The notes under the pieces: generated by a model
The model's database searches: none
What the model was told of the DNA's origin: nothing
What the model saw: only the letters and a program-made list of their open reading frames with translations
DNA from: Diospyros lotus
Taxonomy: Eukaryota; Streptophyta; Magnoliopsida; Ericales; Ebenaceae
Reading direction: 5' to 3'
Length of the DNA: 64,000 nucleotides
NCBI RefSeq assembly: GCF_014633365.1
Contig: NC_068347.1
Location: 20,234,433-20,298,432, forward strand
Shown: positions 1 to 11,431 of the stretch, in pieces
How positions within the stretch are numbered: the first letter of the stretch is position 1
Layout of the letters: the number at the start of each line of letters is the position of its first letter
Translations under genes and position numbers: made by a program

Positions 1-2028
1 TTTTCAGAAAGTTCAAAGATGAAATGAAGAGTACTAAACTTGTGAGCCTTAGTGGTAAAGTTGGATTTATCAAGGGTGTTATGGAGAGGGCAGAAATGTC
101 AATTGAAAAAACTAAGGGGCTAAAGTGAAATGAAAAGAAAATACAGTGTGAACGCACAAATGAAAATGGCCGTCGCTTTCCTCTGCACGTGGCTGCCAAT
201 TTCGGCGATGGGACAGTAGAGAGAGGCTCAGGGGAGGTTGTATCCGGCCCTAGGATGCTTGGGGACCAAGGTTTAGCCGTTGATTAGCCGAGATGTGGCC
301 GATTTTTTGGTATAAAAAGGGGGGGCGAGGGTTTAGATATTTTGGCAACAAATTGGCTGCAATTTTGAGTGATTTTGAGAGAGTGGATAAGGGGCTATTG
401 ATCATTGCATCAAGGAGAAGGATTCTGGAGATTTTGGAGGAGTTTTCATCCTGTTTGGTGCCCGATTGAAGCTCAGCTAGAAAACACAAGGTGGACACCT
501 CTGTCGCACCTACAACTGCCGATTTGGAGGGTTTTTCGGGGGCCTTTCGGCCGAAAATTGATGCCAAAGTGATTGACTAGACGAGAGCTTAAAGGGGGTA
601 CCCTCAGATCTTCTATCGAAGCCGTCGCCGACGGTTGGAAATCGAAGAAGAAGGTGGCGCGTGAGCTGCAAGCGCCACACTCCACGCACAAGACGCGTGA
701 GGGCGTGTAATAGAGGGGCAATCCTGGTATTTTGCTTTAGTATTTTCCTTGAATTATTTTAGGATTTATTATGTTGAAAAATTTGGAAAAATGTTTGAGA
801 AGATAATTATTTTTTAAATTATCGAGGTGGAAATTGGGAGAAAAATAAAGGAAATTATGAAAAAATTGAGGAAAAATAGATTTTGATGTTCTTTAATTAA
901 ATATGATGTTTAGGGAGTATCATGGCTTGAGGTTGAGTATGAGTTTGAGCATTTATGATTTGGCATGCAAATCGAGGTCTTGCATGAGGATCGAGGCAAT
1001 CCGAATACATTCGAGGTGAGTGTTTTACCTGGAAACTTGGTTTTGACTTGTGAGTGTTCGCCCCCAAAAGTTGACTTATTGTGGGTGTTTTACCCTAAAA
1101 ACTTAGTGTTTGTTCTATCTAAAACGTGTTGTGAATTCATGCAAAAATGGTTTTTTTGCATGCGAACGGTAACCGGTGACAGTTGATTTTATGAGGGAAG
1201 TTCGTCCCTAAACGTTTTGTACTTGTACATTACATTTTATAAAACTGTTATTTTTATGATGCATTGAATTGTGAAAGGTGGCATTGTCATGCGTTTTGTG
1301 TTGTTCATATGGAATGTCAGCCTAAAATGTTGTCTGGATAGTGTAGCCATAATTCTCCAAGGGCGTGACAAAATTATAGGGGTATCGTGTGCTAGTATGC
1401 ATGCCGGGATAGCTGTCTTGGTTTTTGTGCCAGACCATTTGCTCAGGAAAGTTGCACTAAGATGACTAGGTGGTCCATATTGTGTTGTTCATATGGGATG
1501 TCAGCCTAAAATGTTATTTAGATAGTGTAACCATAATTCTCTAAGGGCGTGACGGAATAATAGGGGTAACTTGCTCTAGTGAGCATGCCGGGATAACCAC
1601 CCTGGTTTCTGTGTCGGGCCATTTGGTTAGGGAAGTTGCACTAGAATGACTAGGTGGTCCATATGAAATTTTGAGTTAGGAGTGTGTGGTGGTTCCCAAA
1701 TGCTTAGAGTGGGAACGTAATCTCTGACGTAAATGTGGTGAGCCAAGTTCCTACGTTGAGTTGGTAATGATTGTTCCCGAGATGTTGGAGAGATGCGTTG
1801 ACTTGCCCCTCTTAAGCTAAAACTACGTCGTGTCAGTGTGTCCCTATGATGGCATGGCCTTTAGAGAGATTACTCTTTCCCCGTGGTAGGGTTAAGCGCT
1901 TTGGGATTCTTTTGGGCTAAGGCTTACCAGGTTGTGTTGGTTTATTTCATGTCTTGCATTCATTCATAAAAACGTGTTTTTGAACTCTCACTTAGATGAT
2001 TCATCATCTACTATGGACTATGTCTCTA
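1..2028 (+). mobile_element. Partial Ty3/gypsy long terminal repeat, cut by the window edge and truncated at its 3' end
   Basis: The sequence is collinear with the interior of the complete LTRs at 6338-8757 and 27306-30037. Shared landmarks are a TATA-like stretch near 310, a GC-rich block with GCGCGTG motifs near 655-705, and the text around 1275-2020. It stops near 2028, where the complete copies continue for about 400 more bases to their TTACA end, and copia integrase sequence begins there. The short reading frames in it are not genes. The LTR family is inferred to be Tekay/Del-like because of the TGTAAYACCC...GGTGTTACA ends in other copies. Confidence 0.8.
1297..1664 (+). repeat. 184-bp tandem duplication inside the LTR
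   Basis: Two diverged direct copies (about 1297-1480 and 1481-1664) each begin with TGTGTTGTTC and end with GGTGGTCCAT. The LTRs at 27306-30037 and 32170-34903 carry the same duplication, whereas the solo LTR 6338-8757 has one unit, so the duplication marks a subfamily. Confidence 0.75.
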
Positions 2029-3045
2029 GAGTTACTAGGCATAAAACAGTTCCCTACACTCCTCAACAGAATGGAGTGGCCGAAAGGATGAATAGGACAT
2101 TTCTAAACAAGGTTAAGTGTATGATGATTAGTTCCAATATACTTAAGTCATTGTGAGGTGAAGCTATTATGATTGCATATTACTTAGTTAACCTAACTCC
2201 TTCAACTGCTTTAAATGGTGACACTCCTTATGAAAAATGGCATGGAAAATGTGCCGACTATTCAATTTTTAGAACATTTGGTTGTGCTGCCTTCTCTCAT
2301 CAAAATGAGGGGAAATTAGAGCTTAGAGCTAGGAAATGTGTTTTCTTAGGCTACCCTAATGGAGTAAAAGGGTATAGGTTGTGGAATAGAAGCCAAAAGG
2401 GGATAAGGATTATTGTTAGTAGAGATGTCACATTTAATGAATCTAAAATGCCTTGTTCAAAGCTTAGTGGTGACAAAGTCAATGAGGACAAGAGTCCTCA
2501 AGAAGAGTTGAAGAACTCAAGTACCCATGCTCCTATACCCTCAGATGAGGTGGAGAGTACCCCTACAACCTCTAGTGAGGTGGAGAGTCAAAATCAGCCT
2601 GAAATAGATGAGGAGAGAGAAACAAGAGAAGAAAACCCTAATGACTAGCCATCAGTTTCTGATTATCAACTATACTGAGATAGGGAAAGAAGATCTCATA
2701 GGTTACCACAAAGGTTAGTATTAGATTTCAAATTAGCCTATGCTAGCTACCAAGAGATAGTTGAAAATGAGCCTAGCACATATGAGGAAGCCATAAAAAG
2801 AAAATATTCCAAAGAATGGATGGAAACAATGAAAAAGAAGATGAGTTCCCTAAACAAAAACCAAACTTGAGAGTTAGTTCCTAGACCTAAGGACAAGTCC
2901 ACTGTGGGTTGCAAGTAGATTTATAAGGTTAAGGAGGGTACAAGTGATAGTGAACCAATAAGGTTTAAGGCTAGGTTACTAGCCAAGGGATTCACACAAA
3001 AGGAATGGGTAGATTATAATGAGATTTTTTCATCAGTTGTTAAGT
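2029..3045 (+). pseudogene. Ty1/copia pol fragment: integrase C-terminal part, linker and start of reverse transcriptase
   Basis: The translation gives the copia integrase signature around PYTPQQNGVAERMNRT (2055-2102), then CVFLGYP, the usual end of the integrase core, and the linker. After that comes the start of the reverse transcriptase (ELVPRPKDKS and RFKARLLAKGFTQKE). Gag, protease and the N-terminal half of integrase are missing because the fragment starts abruptly at a gypsy LTR. Stops interrupt it at 2154-2156, 2646-2648 and several later sites. Several of them sit where the family has tryptophan, as expected from TGG decaying to TGA or TAG. Reverse transcriptase resumes at 4238 after a CACTA insertion. 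It is certainly a dead copy; I did not assign the copia lineage. Confidence 0.9.
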
Positions 3046-4237
3046 CACTACAAAAAAATCAGCATTTAGCGACGATTTTCAAATTAAGCGTCACAAAGCA
3101 TTTAGTGGAAGTATTCACCAATCGCCGCAAAATAAGTAATTTAGCGGCGATTTCGGAATTGTCGTAAAAATTAAAAAAAAATTAAAATTTTAATTTCTGA
3201 GCAGGTAGGCCGCATGCCTGGCCACTCGCGCCCGCTTCCGAATGAGCTCATGCGCATGCCTGGCCCTTGCGCGCCATGTGGCGATGCTGGAAATTAAATT
3301 TCCAGCCATCTCCTTCCCAAGTTTCGAACCCGGGACCTCGTTTATACGCGTGGGCGCGCAAAACCAGCTAATCTGCGAAGCCTCCATACTATATATCTGT
3401 GTATATAAATTATATACTAATCGAACACTATTTTCCAAAATTATATTTTATATTTTTAATATAAATTCAAAAACATTAATTAATTGATTATTTTTTAAAA
3501 AATAAAGGAATAAATTAAAAATAAATTAATTGATTCAAAATAAAAAAGATTTATATATTTTTTAAAATTATTAAAATTTTATTAATTTTTTTTTATTTTT
3601 TTAATGAATTTTTTGATTAATTTAAATTAAATTTTAAATTTATTTTTAAGATTTTTTATTTCTTTTTATTAATTTAATTTTTAATGCATTTTGCGACGAT
3701 TTTGAAAAATCACTGCAAATGTTAATTTAATTTTAATTTTAAATTATTTGATTATTTTTAATTTAGTGGCGGTTTCTCAAAAACCATCGCTAAATTAAAT
3801 TGTTAATGAATTTTGTAGAGGTTTTGAAAAATCGCCACAAATGTTAATTTAATTTTAATTTTTAATTATTAAATTATTTTTGAATTTAGCGGGGGTTTCT
3901 CAAAAACCATCGCTAAATTAAATTTTTAATGAATTTTGTAACAGTTTTGAGAAACCTCTGTAAATGTTAATTTAATTTTAACTTTGAATTATTTAATTAT
4001 TTTTGAATTTAACGGCGATTTTTATGAAATCGTTGCTAAATTCAATTTTATTTTTAATTATTTTATTATTTTCTAAATTTAACAGTGACTTTTTGAAAAT
4101 CGCCGCTAAATTTAATGTTTTAATGAATTTTGTTGCGATTTTGAAAAACTGCCGCAAAATGTTAAAAAAACCGTCACAAAATACCATGTTTTACGACTGT
4201 TTTTAAAGTCGCCGCAAAAAATCTTTTTTTTGTAGTG
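3046..4237. mobile_element. Non-autonomous CACTA element (1.2 kb) inserted in copia reverse transcriptase
   Basis: The ends are CACTACAAAAAAA and its inverse TTTTTTTTGTAGTG, flanked by the 3-bp target duplication AGT (3043-3045 and 4238-4240). It has no transposase. The right half is an array of short palindromes with GCGGCG or GCGACG arms joined by AT-rich spacer. A core with GC-rich sequence at about 3200-3390 is shared with the larger relative at 56264-60017. Removing the element restores continuity of the copia coding sequence across the site. Confidence 0.9.
3690..4235. repeat. Array of short palindromes in the CACTA subterminal region
   Basis: Six to seven units each pair a TTTAGCGGCGGTTT-like arm with an AAACCGCCGCTAAA-like arm, or a TTTTGCGACG arm with its inverse, separated by AT-rich linker. 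Similar subterminal repeats are bound by the TNPA protein in known CACTA (En/Spm) elements; binding here is inferred. Confidence 0.75.
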
Positions 4238-5532
4238 AGTATACCACCATACGTGTCATGCTTGCATTAGTTGTATATTTTGACTGAGAACTTGAACAAC
4301 TAGATATAAAAATTGGTTTCTTGCATGGTGATTTAGAAGAAAAAATCTTTATGTTTCAACCCAAAGGTTTTAAAGACAAAAGAAAATCAGATTTTGTATG
4401 TTTCTTAAAAAAATCCTTATATGGTTTAAAACAGTCCCAAAACAATGGTATAAACATTTTGACTTTTTTGTTAAATCAATCGGTTTTAAAAGAAGTGATT
4501 TTGATCATTGCTTGTATTTTCAGCATAAAAATAAAGATGATTGTGTGTTTCTTTACTTTATGTTGATGACATGCTTCTTATTGGCCCTGATGTTAAAAAG
4601 ATCAATAGCATAAAATCTGTTTTAGGTGGAGAATTTGACATGAAAGGCCTAGGTATGGCTAAGAGGATCCTAGTTATGGAAATTGTAAGAGATAAGTCAA
4701 ATTCCATGTTATTTTTGTATTAAACATCATATGTGTTAAAAGTTCTAAAAAGATTTGGCATGCATGATAGCAAATCAATATCATTACCTTTAGGAAACCA
4801 TTTCATATTATCTAAAGATAAATCTCCAACTAATGAGGAAGAGGAGGAATATATGAGTAGAATTCCTTATTCAAATATGATAGGTTCGATCATGTACCTT
4901 ATGGTGTGTACTAGGCCAAATCTAGCTTATGCCGTTAGCACCCTTATAGATTTATGACAAACCTGGATCCCTATCATTGGAAAGCAGTGAAATGGTTATT
5001 GAAGTACTTGAGAGGCACCTACAATGTAGGATTAGTATATAAGTATAAGTCCAATAGTGTGAGATTACAAGGGTTTACTGATTCAGATTATGCTGGTGAT
5101 AGAGATAATAGGAAGTCCACATCATCCTATGTATTCACTTTGTGTGGATCTTGCATTAGTTGGAAGTCTTAACTTCAACATATAGTTTCCCTCTTTACCA
5201 CCAAGTCTAAATACATTGCTGCTGCTAAGGCTATTAAGGAAACCTTGTGGTTTAAGGGATTGCTTAATGAACTATGTGTTCTTAATGAAAATGTGATTGT
5301 TTTCTCTGATAGTCAATCTACAATTCACTTGTGTAAAAACCCTGTCTTTCATGAACTCACTAAACATATCAATGTGAGATTGCATTTTATTAGTGATATT
5401 GTGTCTTAAAACATTATTAGACTGAAAAAAGTGCTTTTTGAATATAATCCTGCTAATATGGGGACTAAAATTTTGCATATGACTAAATTTAGAAGCTGCC
5501 TCGATCTTCTTAACATTGGTAAGGTTACTTGA
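4238..5532 (+). pseudogene. Ty1/copia pol fragment: reverse transcriptase and RNase H
   Basis: This continues the copia pol gene after the CACTA insertion. Visible motifs are [13 protein letters not shown] near 4312, [10 protein letters not shown] near 4407-4437, the catalytic YVDD of reverse transcriptase at 4559-4570, and the RNase H signatures FTDSDYAGDRDNRKSTSSY (about 5074-5130), TKSKYIAA (about 5201-5220) and SDSQSTIHLCKNP (about 5308-5346). Together these show the palm, connection and RNase H parts in the normal order. Frameshifts and stops break the frame at several places, for example the TAA at 4722, a stop near 4955 and the TAA at 5170. The fragment runs into the polypurine tract and 3' LTR at 5632. 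It is a dead element. Confidence 0.9.
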
Positions 5533-5868
5533 TAATTGCTTATGCATTTGTTACATGATTTGTATTTTGTTGCATATGCTTGTTGCCTGCTATTTGTGTG
5601 TGCTTACCTCATTAGGAATCAGGTGGAGATTTGTTGGTTTTATGATTTCTAATGAGGCCCAAGGCTATGACGAGATTTCGAGTTTATCTTTATAGGATTC
5701 GGCCCGGCATTGAAGTATCGTCCAACGTAACACTCATTGGCAGCCCATTTAGAAGTTCGGCCATAAACCCTTTATTAAGCCTTTGGAGGAGAAATGGGCT
5801 AAGCTCATTTGCTCAAGGCTTAAGGAAGCCCAAGCCCACTCACCTGTTTGCCTTGCCCTAGGGATGTT

Positions 5869-5878
5869 ATATAAAAGG
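5869..5878 (+). promoter_or_regulatory. TATA box of the copia LTR
   Basis: TATATAAAAG lies about 240 bases into the LTR and is followed by a CT microsatellite, as expected for the U3/R boundary of a plant LTR promoter. Activity is not implied. Confidence 0.5.
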
Positions 5879-5911
5879 GCTCATTTGTTCTATGTTGCCC
5901 TTTATTGACGA

Positions 5912-5914
<3 letters not shown>

Positions 5915-5945
<31 letters not shown>
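5915..5945. repeat. CT microsatellite
   Basis: An uninterrupted CT-dinucleotide run of about 28 bases downstream of the TATA box in the copia LTR. Confidence 0.95.
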
Positions 5946-5947
<2 letters not shown>

Positions 5948-6337
5948 TCGTCCGATAGTTTCCTTTGATAACCGATCTTCATGAGCCTTCCTTACCTTTC
6001 TTGGCCCGATCCCTCTTTCCATGGCGGTGGTCTTCCTTTCCTTGTGGATCCCTTGGTCGATCCGTTGGTTGTCTTTATTAATACTATCAGACAGATCTCT
6101 CTAAGGTAAGCTCTCGACCTACTATTCTTGATTCCATCTTCTTTGTGAGTGGTGCTCTCTGTTCCTTGGTGGATAGTTCTGGTGAGTGATCTTCTGGGTG
6201 GTTTCTTGGTGAGAGTTGTCAATCGACAAAAGGTTTGAGCATTTGAGGGTTTCAATCTTTGGGATTTTGGGGCTTCTCTGTGGTTTGGTGGCCTTATTCG
6301 TTTGGCGTTACCTGAGCGGTACGATCTGGATAGACTC

Positions 6338-8757
6338 TATAATATCCCATGTTGCAAAGTGTTAAGTAAGTCCAAGGAACTGAAAATCAATTTGAGAATT
6401 TAGTTAAGTAATTGCCGAATCGACCGGAGGGAGTACCCTGGACCCTAGATTTTTAAGGAAAATAGTATGGTAATGACAAGTAATACAAGTTATGATTTTA
6501 GGCATCAAAAGAAGTTGAATCGGGAACAGTTTCCGGTACAGCTATCTGTTAGGTTGAGAAAATCGAATGATCGTAAGGGATGTAATACTCGAGGTTTTTA
6601 GATTCAAATACTTGAGGAAATATGATATTTTAAGGGATTGTGGATGTTTGGAGATAAAAGTTCAATTTCTGAGCCAAGGGCAAAATCGTAATTTTTGAAG
6701 TTTGGGTAAAAGTGTAATTTACCTAAAAATTGGGGGCATTAGCGTAATTAGTCCATTTTTCAAGGACTAAAATGCAATTAAAAATTAATTCGGGGACCAT
6801 GTTGAAAAGGGTCTAAGTGCAATTATCCAAAAGTTCGGGGTAAAGTGTAATTATTGAAACCTTTTTACTAGGGGCATTTGGGAGATTCAGGAAAAGTCTC
6901 ATAAATGACGTTAGAGATAAGGATGAAGTCTCATGATGACGTTAGAGATAAGATGAAGCCTTATGATGACGTTAGAGATAAGATGAAGGCTCATGATGAC
7001 TTTAAGGATAAGATTTGATTGGATAAGATTTTGTTGGATATGATTTGATTTGGATAAAGATTTGATTTGAATAAGATTTGATTTGGATATCAATGATTAT
7101 ATAAAATCTTAGAAGATTTAGAATGATTGCAGAATATCTTAGAAGATTTGGTAATGATTATATAATATCTTGGAAGATTTACAATGATTGCAGAAGATCT
7201 TTAGAAGATTTGGAATGATTGTAAAAGATTTTGGAATATTTGAAATGATTGCAGAATATCTTAGAAGATTTGGTAATGATTATATAATATCTTAGAAGAT
7301 TTACAATGATTACAGAAGATCTTTAGAAGATTTGGAATGATTGAAAAAGATTTTGGAAGATTTGAAATGATTGCAGAATATATGTTTCTTGGTGGCTAAG
7401 TTTCCAAAACCTATAAATAGAGGTTCATGGCTAAGGATTTTCTCATTTGAAATTGTGAGAAGTTCGTGCTAGACAAGAGTGCTTTGGGTTTAGTGGATAG
7501 AGGGTTTTTTAAGCATACGCGAAGCATCACACACACAGAACACTTGGGCAGCGCATGAGGACGTGTAAGGAGGTGGTTTGGTTAAAAGACTTGAAGAGTT
7601 GCACGAATATTGAGATTGGGCACCAGATTCGAAGTGTTCTAAGTTTCGTTCAAGGTGAGTGTTCTCCCCCAAAACTTGATTTATTGTACTTGTTCTATCT
7701 GAACATGTGTGTGATTTCATGCAAAATGGTTTTGTGCATTGAAATGGTAACCGGTGACGGTTGGTTTTTATGAGGGAGGTTCATCCCTAAACTTTTTGAA
7801 CTGGTGCATTGCATTTTATAAAATGTTGTTTATATGATGCATTGAATTGTGAAATATGGCATTGTCCTGAGTTTTGTGTGTACGTATGGAATGTCAGCCT
7901 CGGATGTTGTCTGGATAGTGTAGCCATAATTCTCCAAGGGCGTGACGGAATAATAGGGGTATCTGATGCTGGTGTGCATGTCAGGATAGCCGCTTTGATT
8001 TTCGTGCCAGGCCGTTTGGCCAAGGAAGTTGCACTAGGATGACTAGGTGGTCCATGTGAAATTTTGGAGTTGGGATTGCATGGTGGTTCCTGGATGCTTA
8101 AGGTGGGAACATATTCTGGTGAGATGCGTTGGCAGCCCCATTTAAGCTAGAATCACGTCGCGTCGTCGCGTCGTCGTGTCGTCGAGTCGGTATGGTGGCA
8201 TAACTCTTAGAGAGATTGCTCTTTTCCCGTGGTAGGGTTAAGCGCGTGGGATTCTCTTGGGCTAGGGCTTACCGGGTGTATTAGTTTATTTCATGTCTTG
8301 CATTCATTCATGAAAAATGTGATTTTAAACTCTCACTTAGATGATTCAGCATCTAATTTGGACTATGTCCCTGAAATATTCAAACGTCCCAGGTGAAGGT
8401 AGCGATGCGAAAGGAAAAGGAATTGCCAAGGGATGACGACGATAGATGATGTTTTATATTATGTCCTTTTAGTTATGTTGTTTATTTTGAAAACGTCATG
8501 TAAACGTTGGTGCAACTTTATATTATAAATAAAATAGTTTCGGTGATGACCTATTAAGGTTTCGATTTGACTTCCGCATTTGAATTGGTGAACCTGTCTT
8601 AGTTTATTGATAGTTCATAATTGATATACTGAGAAGGTGTAACGGGATCTTCAGGGAAAGGTGTTTGTGTTGGGTTTCTGTTGTTTATTTGGAAAAAAAA
8701 TTTACATCCCTAGAATCTTACGTTACGTAATGCCCTCCCAGGAATTGGGGTGTTACA
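6338..8757 (+). mobile_element. Solo Ty3/gypsy LTR with target-site duplication
   Basis: It starts TATAATATCCC (a decayed TGTAATACCC) and ends GGGGTGTTACA. It is flanked by the perfect 5-bp duplication GACTC at 6333-6337 and 8758-8762. No internal retrotransposon sequence remains, so it is the product of LTR-LTR recombination. It is inserted in the copia LTR. The middle carries a minisatellite not seen in related copies. Confidence 0.92.
6890..7385. repeat. Minisatellite inside the solo LTR
   Basis: Two arrays lie side by side. At 6900-7010 a unit of about 35 bases containing GATGACGTTAGAGATAAG is repeated three to four times. At about 7085-7385 a motif like AGAAGATTTGGAATGATTGC recurs in a higher-order period of about 130 bases. 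The related LTRs at 27306 and 32170 have ordinary GC-rich sequence in the corresponding place. Confidence 0.85.
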
Positions 8758-8891
8758 GACTCATATCTGAGCCTTGAATTGACTTAGAAGGAGTTCTATA
8801 TTTATGCTATTTGTGTTATTATTTTTTCGATATTCTGGTTTTGATTATTATCAATACTAACCCTCAATTTTGTAAGTTTTCTTCTACAACA

Positions 8892-10001
8892 ATGTCACCA
8901 TAGCTCTTCATCATGACCATCACATTTGTAGTTGCTACTATATAGAATGATGTTATGAGCTTGATCCTATGTATTAAGATCCAAGATGAAGCCTTGCCTG
9001 GTGATTAAATCCTATTTATTTATTATATAAAACAAACACTACTTTTTATGGTGTATTTATTTATCACAAAATTAATATGCAGGGAATGAATTTATTACAA
9101 AATTGAATGAATATATATATATATTCATTGAGTTAGTGAGTGACGTGGTAGAATCTTGACCTTTCGATTTATAAACCTAACTATAAACTTGGTTATGCAA
9201 GAATTTTTTTGGTGGCTTGAAGGTTTTAGAGATTGGTTAAACTTATGTGACACATAATTTATCGACTAACAATATAGTATTTCCCATTTGCATCTTGATC
9301 TGTTGGTTGGATGGGGTCTATTCAGTGGGGGTAAAAATGAAGACTGGAAGGTTTCTTGATCGGTTGTTCAGTTAATTTGTTGTTCGTGTTGTGATATCAT
9401 GGGAATCTTTTATTAAATTAATTTCTAGATATTATATATATAAAAACAATATTATTACCCATTTGATCTAAAATGCATCCATTGTGACCGAGATTTGTGT
9501 CTCAAGGTGATTATGAAACTAGCTAATCGAATATTATAGAGGGTTTGAAAGGCCAGAGTGAAGATTTGTTCTCAAGTAAAGGAGCAAAATGTAAAGGAAA
9601 AAATGTGCTTGTTGAAGAAGAAATAGGAAAGTTGGAATAAAAGTACAGAGGTAACTTAAGGACTTCTCAACATCAAATGAGAGTAACAATGAAAAGGTAA
9701 GCTATTTATAAGTAAGGAAAATAAGTAATTATAACAATATATCAAGTCTTAATTTTTTGGGACACCAACATCAAATAATGTAAAAAGTTTGAAAGAATAA
9801 ATCAAGACTTACTCAAAATAGAATGCAACAAATTTAACTCTATAAGAAACAAGGAAAAGTGAAGAATAAAGTATCGAGGCAAAGGCCCTACTGTGAACCC
9901 TAAGGCCATCATGTGCTACGTCACCTAGCTAAGTTCTCCTACTCTAACTTTTACAATTTATGATATCACATGCACATTTTTACATAATTTGCAAATGCAT
10001 T
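8892..10001. other. Intergenic stretch without a recognisable gene
   Basis: AT-rich DNA between the copia LTR end and the next gypsy element, with a short AT-dinucleotide run near 9112-9123. No reading frame with a recognisable domain, RNA gene or element terminus was seen on either strand. Confidence 0.7.
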
Positions 10002-10315
10002 TGATATGTGCAAAGTAGAAAAGAGAAAGGGAGAGAAAAGAAGAAATGTGAGAGGGTAATTTGATTATTATTTTGCATAATCTCTACTTACAAAAATTAA
10101 AGTTTAAATAATAAATAGAATAACCACTTCTCCTAAAATAGTGAGGAAGTGGCCAAATTATTAGCTAGGAAATAGAAACTAAAGCAACAAATAGATAAGG
10201 CCCCATGAACAGCTCATGGACTAACTAACAGATTCCTTCTAGTCCTTTGACAACGTCCAACATCCTTGCATGGCAGTACTGCACCATGCACGTAGCAGTT
10301 GTAAGGTCCTCATTA
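10002..10315 (-). repeat. 3' LTR of the minus-strand gypsy element
   Basis: It matches 15581-15943, for example in a 14-base stretch around GGCCAAATTATTAG and in GTAAGGTCCTCATTA. On the minus strand it is preceded by a polypurine tract (GAGGGGAGGAC, complement of about 10316-10326), as expected for a 3' LTR. Confidence 0.85.
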
Positions 10316-10379
10316 GTCCTCCCCTCTTACACTATCCTTGTTTGCAAGGTTAAAGCTGAGATAAGCGCAACAAATTTTC

Positions 10380-11431
10380 CAAGGTAGGATCCGCTTCAGA
10401 GGCCCCCTTCCATTTCACCAATACTTTAGTCTACGGACGATACTTCCTTTTTTGAATCACTCGACGATCCAAGACAACTTCAGATTGTGTCAACACTTCA
10501 TCCATTGCAGAAATAAAAAGAGGGGCTTGGGATACCACGATCAAAGGACCCTTATGTTTTTTCAGGAGACTTACATGGAATATACTGTGAATAAGTGATT
10601 CAAGTGGTAGGTCGAGTCAGTATGCTACCAAACCAATTCGTTCTAGGATGTGAAAGGGCCCGTAATAACAATGAGAGAGCTTGAGGAACTGTCGGAAAGC
10701 TACAAATTGCTAGCAACAGAGCTGCAACTTGAGATATACCATATCACCAACCTCAAATTCCACCTCTCTTCTATGCCGATCAGCCTAGACCTTCATGCAA
10801 TTGCATGCAACTATTAAGTTACGGCTTAACACTCACAAAAGTTCTGCTCTCACTTTCAAAAGAGCTCATCAACTGCTTAGACTTTGGTAGTACCTTGAAC
10901 ATATGAAAGGAGATGGGGCGGTGGAACTCCATAGAATACCTCAAAATGAGAGACTTTTGTGGCCGAATGCACTAAGGTATTGTAGCTATATTCTGCCCAA
11001 GACAACCACTTTGCCCATTGTTTCGGATGATCATTGGTAAAACAACGCAAATATTGTTTGAGAGTTCAATTCATTACCTCAGTTTGGCCATCACTGTGCG
11101 GATGATAACTCGAACTCATGTTGAGTTTGGTTCCATAAAGTTGGAAGAGAGTACACTAGAATGTGCTCACAAATACTCAATCTCTATCACTAACAATACA
11201 GGTGGGTATGCCATCGCACTACCTGATCAAGGAAGGCCCAAAGCACTGTCACAATCGTATATGGGTGCTTTATCGAAATGAAATGGGTATATTTGGAGAG
11301 GCGACCGACCACGACCATGACCATGCTAAACCTTTGGGATAACGACAATCCCTAGGTGAAGTCCATTGATATATCAGACCACACATTTTGAGGAATAAGC
11401 AGGGGCTGGATGAGTATACTCGAGGTAGTAC
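10380..11431 (-). pseudogene. gypsy integrase fragment with C-terminal domain
   Basis: Translating the minus strand gives WSDISMDF just before the integrase core, then RLSKYTHFI, then the end of the core, KLNMSSSYHPHSDGQTEVMN (about 11140-11080). The C-terminal DNA-binding part follows, with FEVGDMVYLKLQ (near 10760) and YGPFHILERIG, ending in FHVSLLKKHKGP near 10550. Together these are diagnostic for Ty3/gypsy integrase. The central core region with the second catalytic Asp is garbled by stops and frameshifts. The upstream (right) limit is the nested LTR. A dead fragment. Confidence 0.88.

Larger units (their letters stand above)
5632..8891 (+). mobile_element. 3' LTR of the copia element, split by a solo gypsy LTR
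   Basis: The LTR begins with TGTTGG right after a purine-rich tract (AGGTGGAGAT, 5621-5630) and ends with CTACAACA at 8891, giving TGTTG..CAACA inverted ends. A TATA box (TATATAAAAG, about 5869-5878) and a CT microsatellite lie inside. The parts are 5632-6337 and 8758-8891; the middle is a later gypsy solo LTR. The matching 5' LTR is absent because the element is truncated on the left. Confidence 0.75.

Noticed and set aside
1271..1465. Recurring 60-80 codon frames with GIIGVS and REVALG across the LTRs
   Set aside because: They are chance frames in the duplicated LTR segment, differ between copies and lack domain features.
3300..3390. tRNA-like B-box sequence (GGTTCGAAAC on the minus strand) in the CACTA core
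   Set aside because: Only a T-arm-like word is present; no A box, anticodon stem or acceptor stem could be built.
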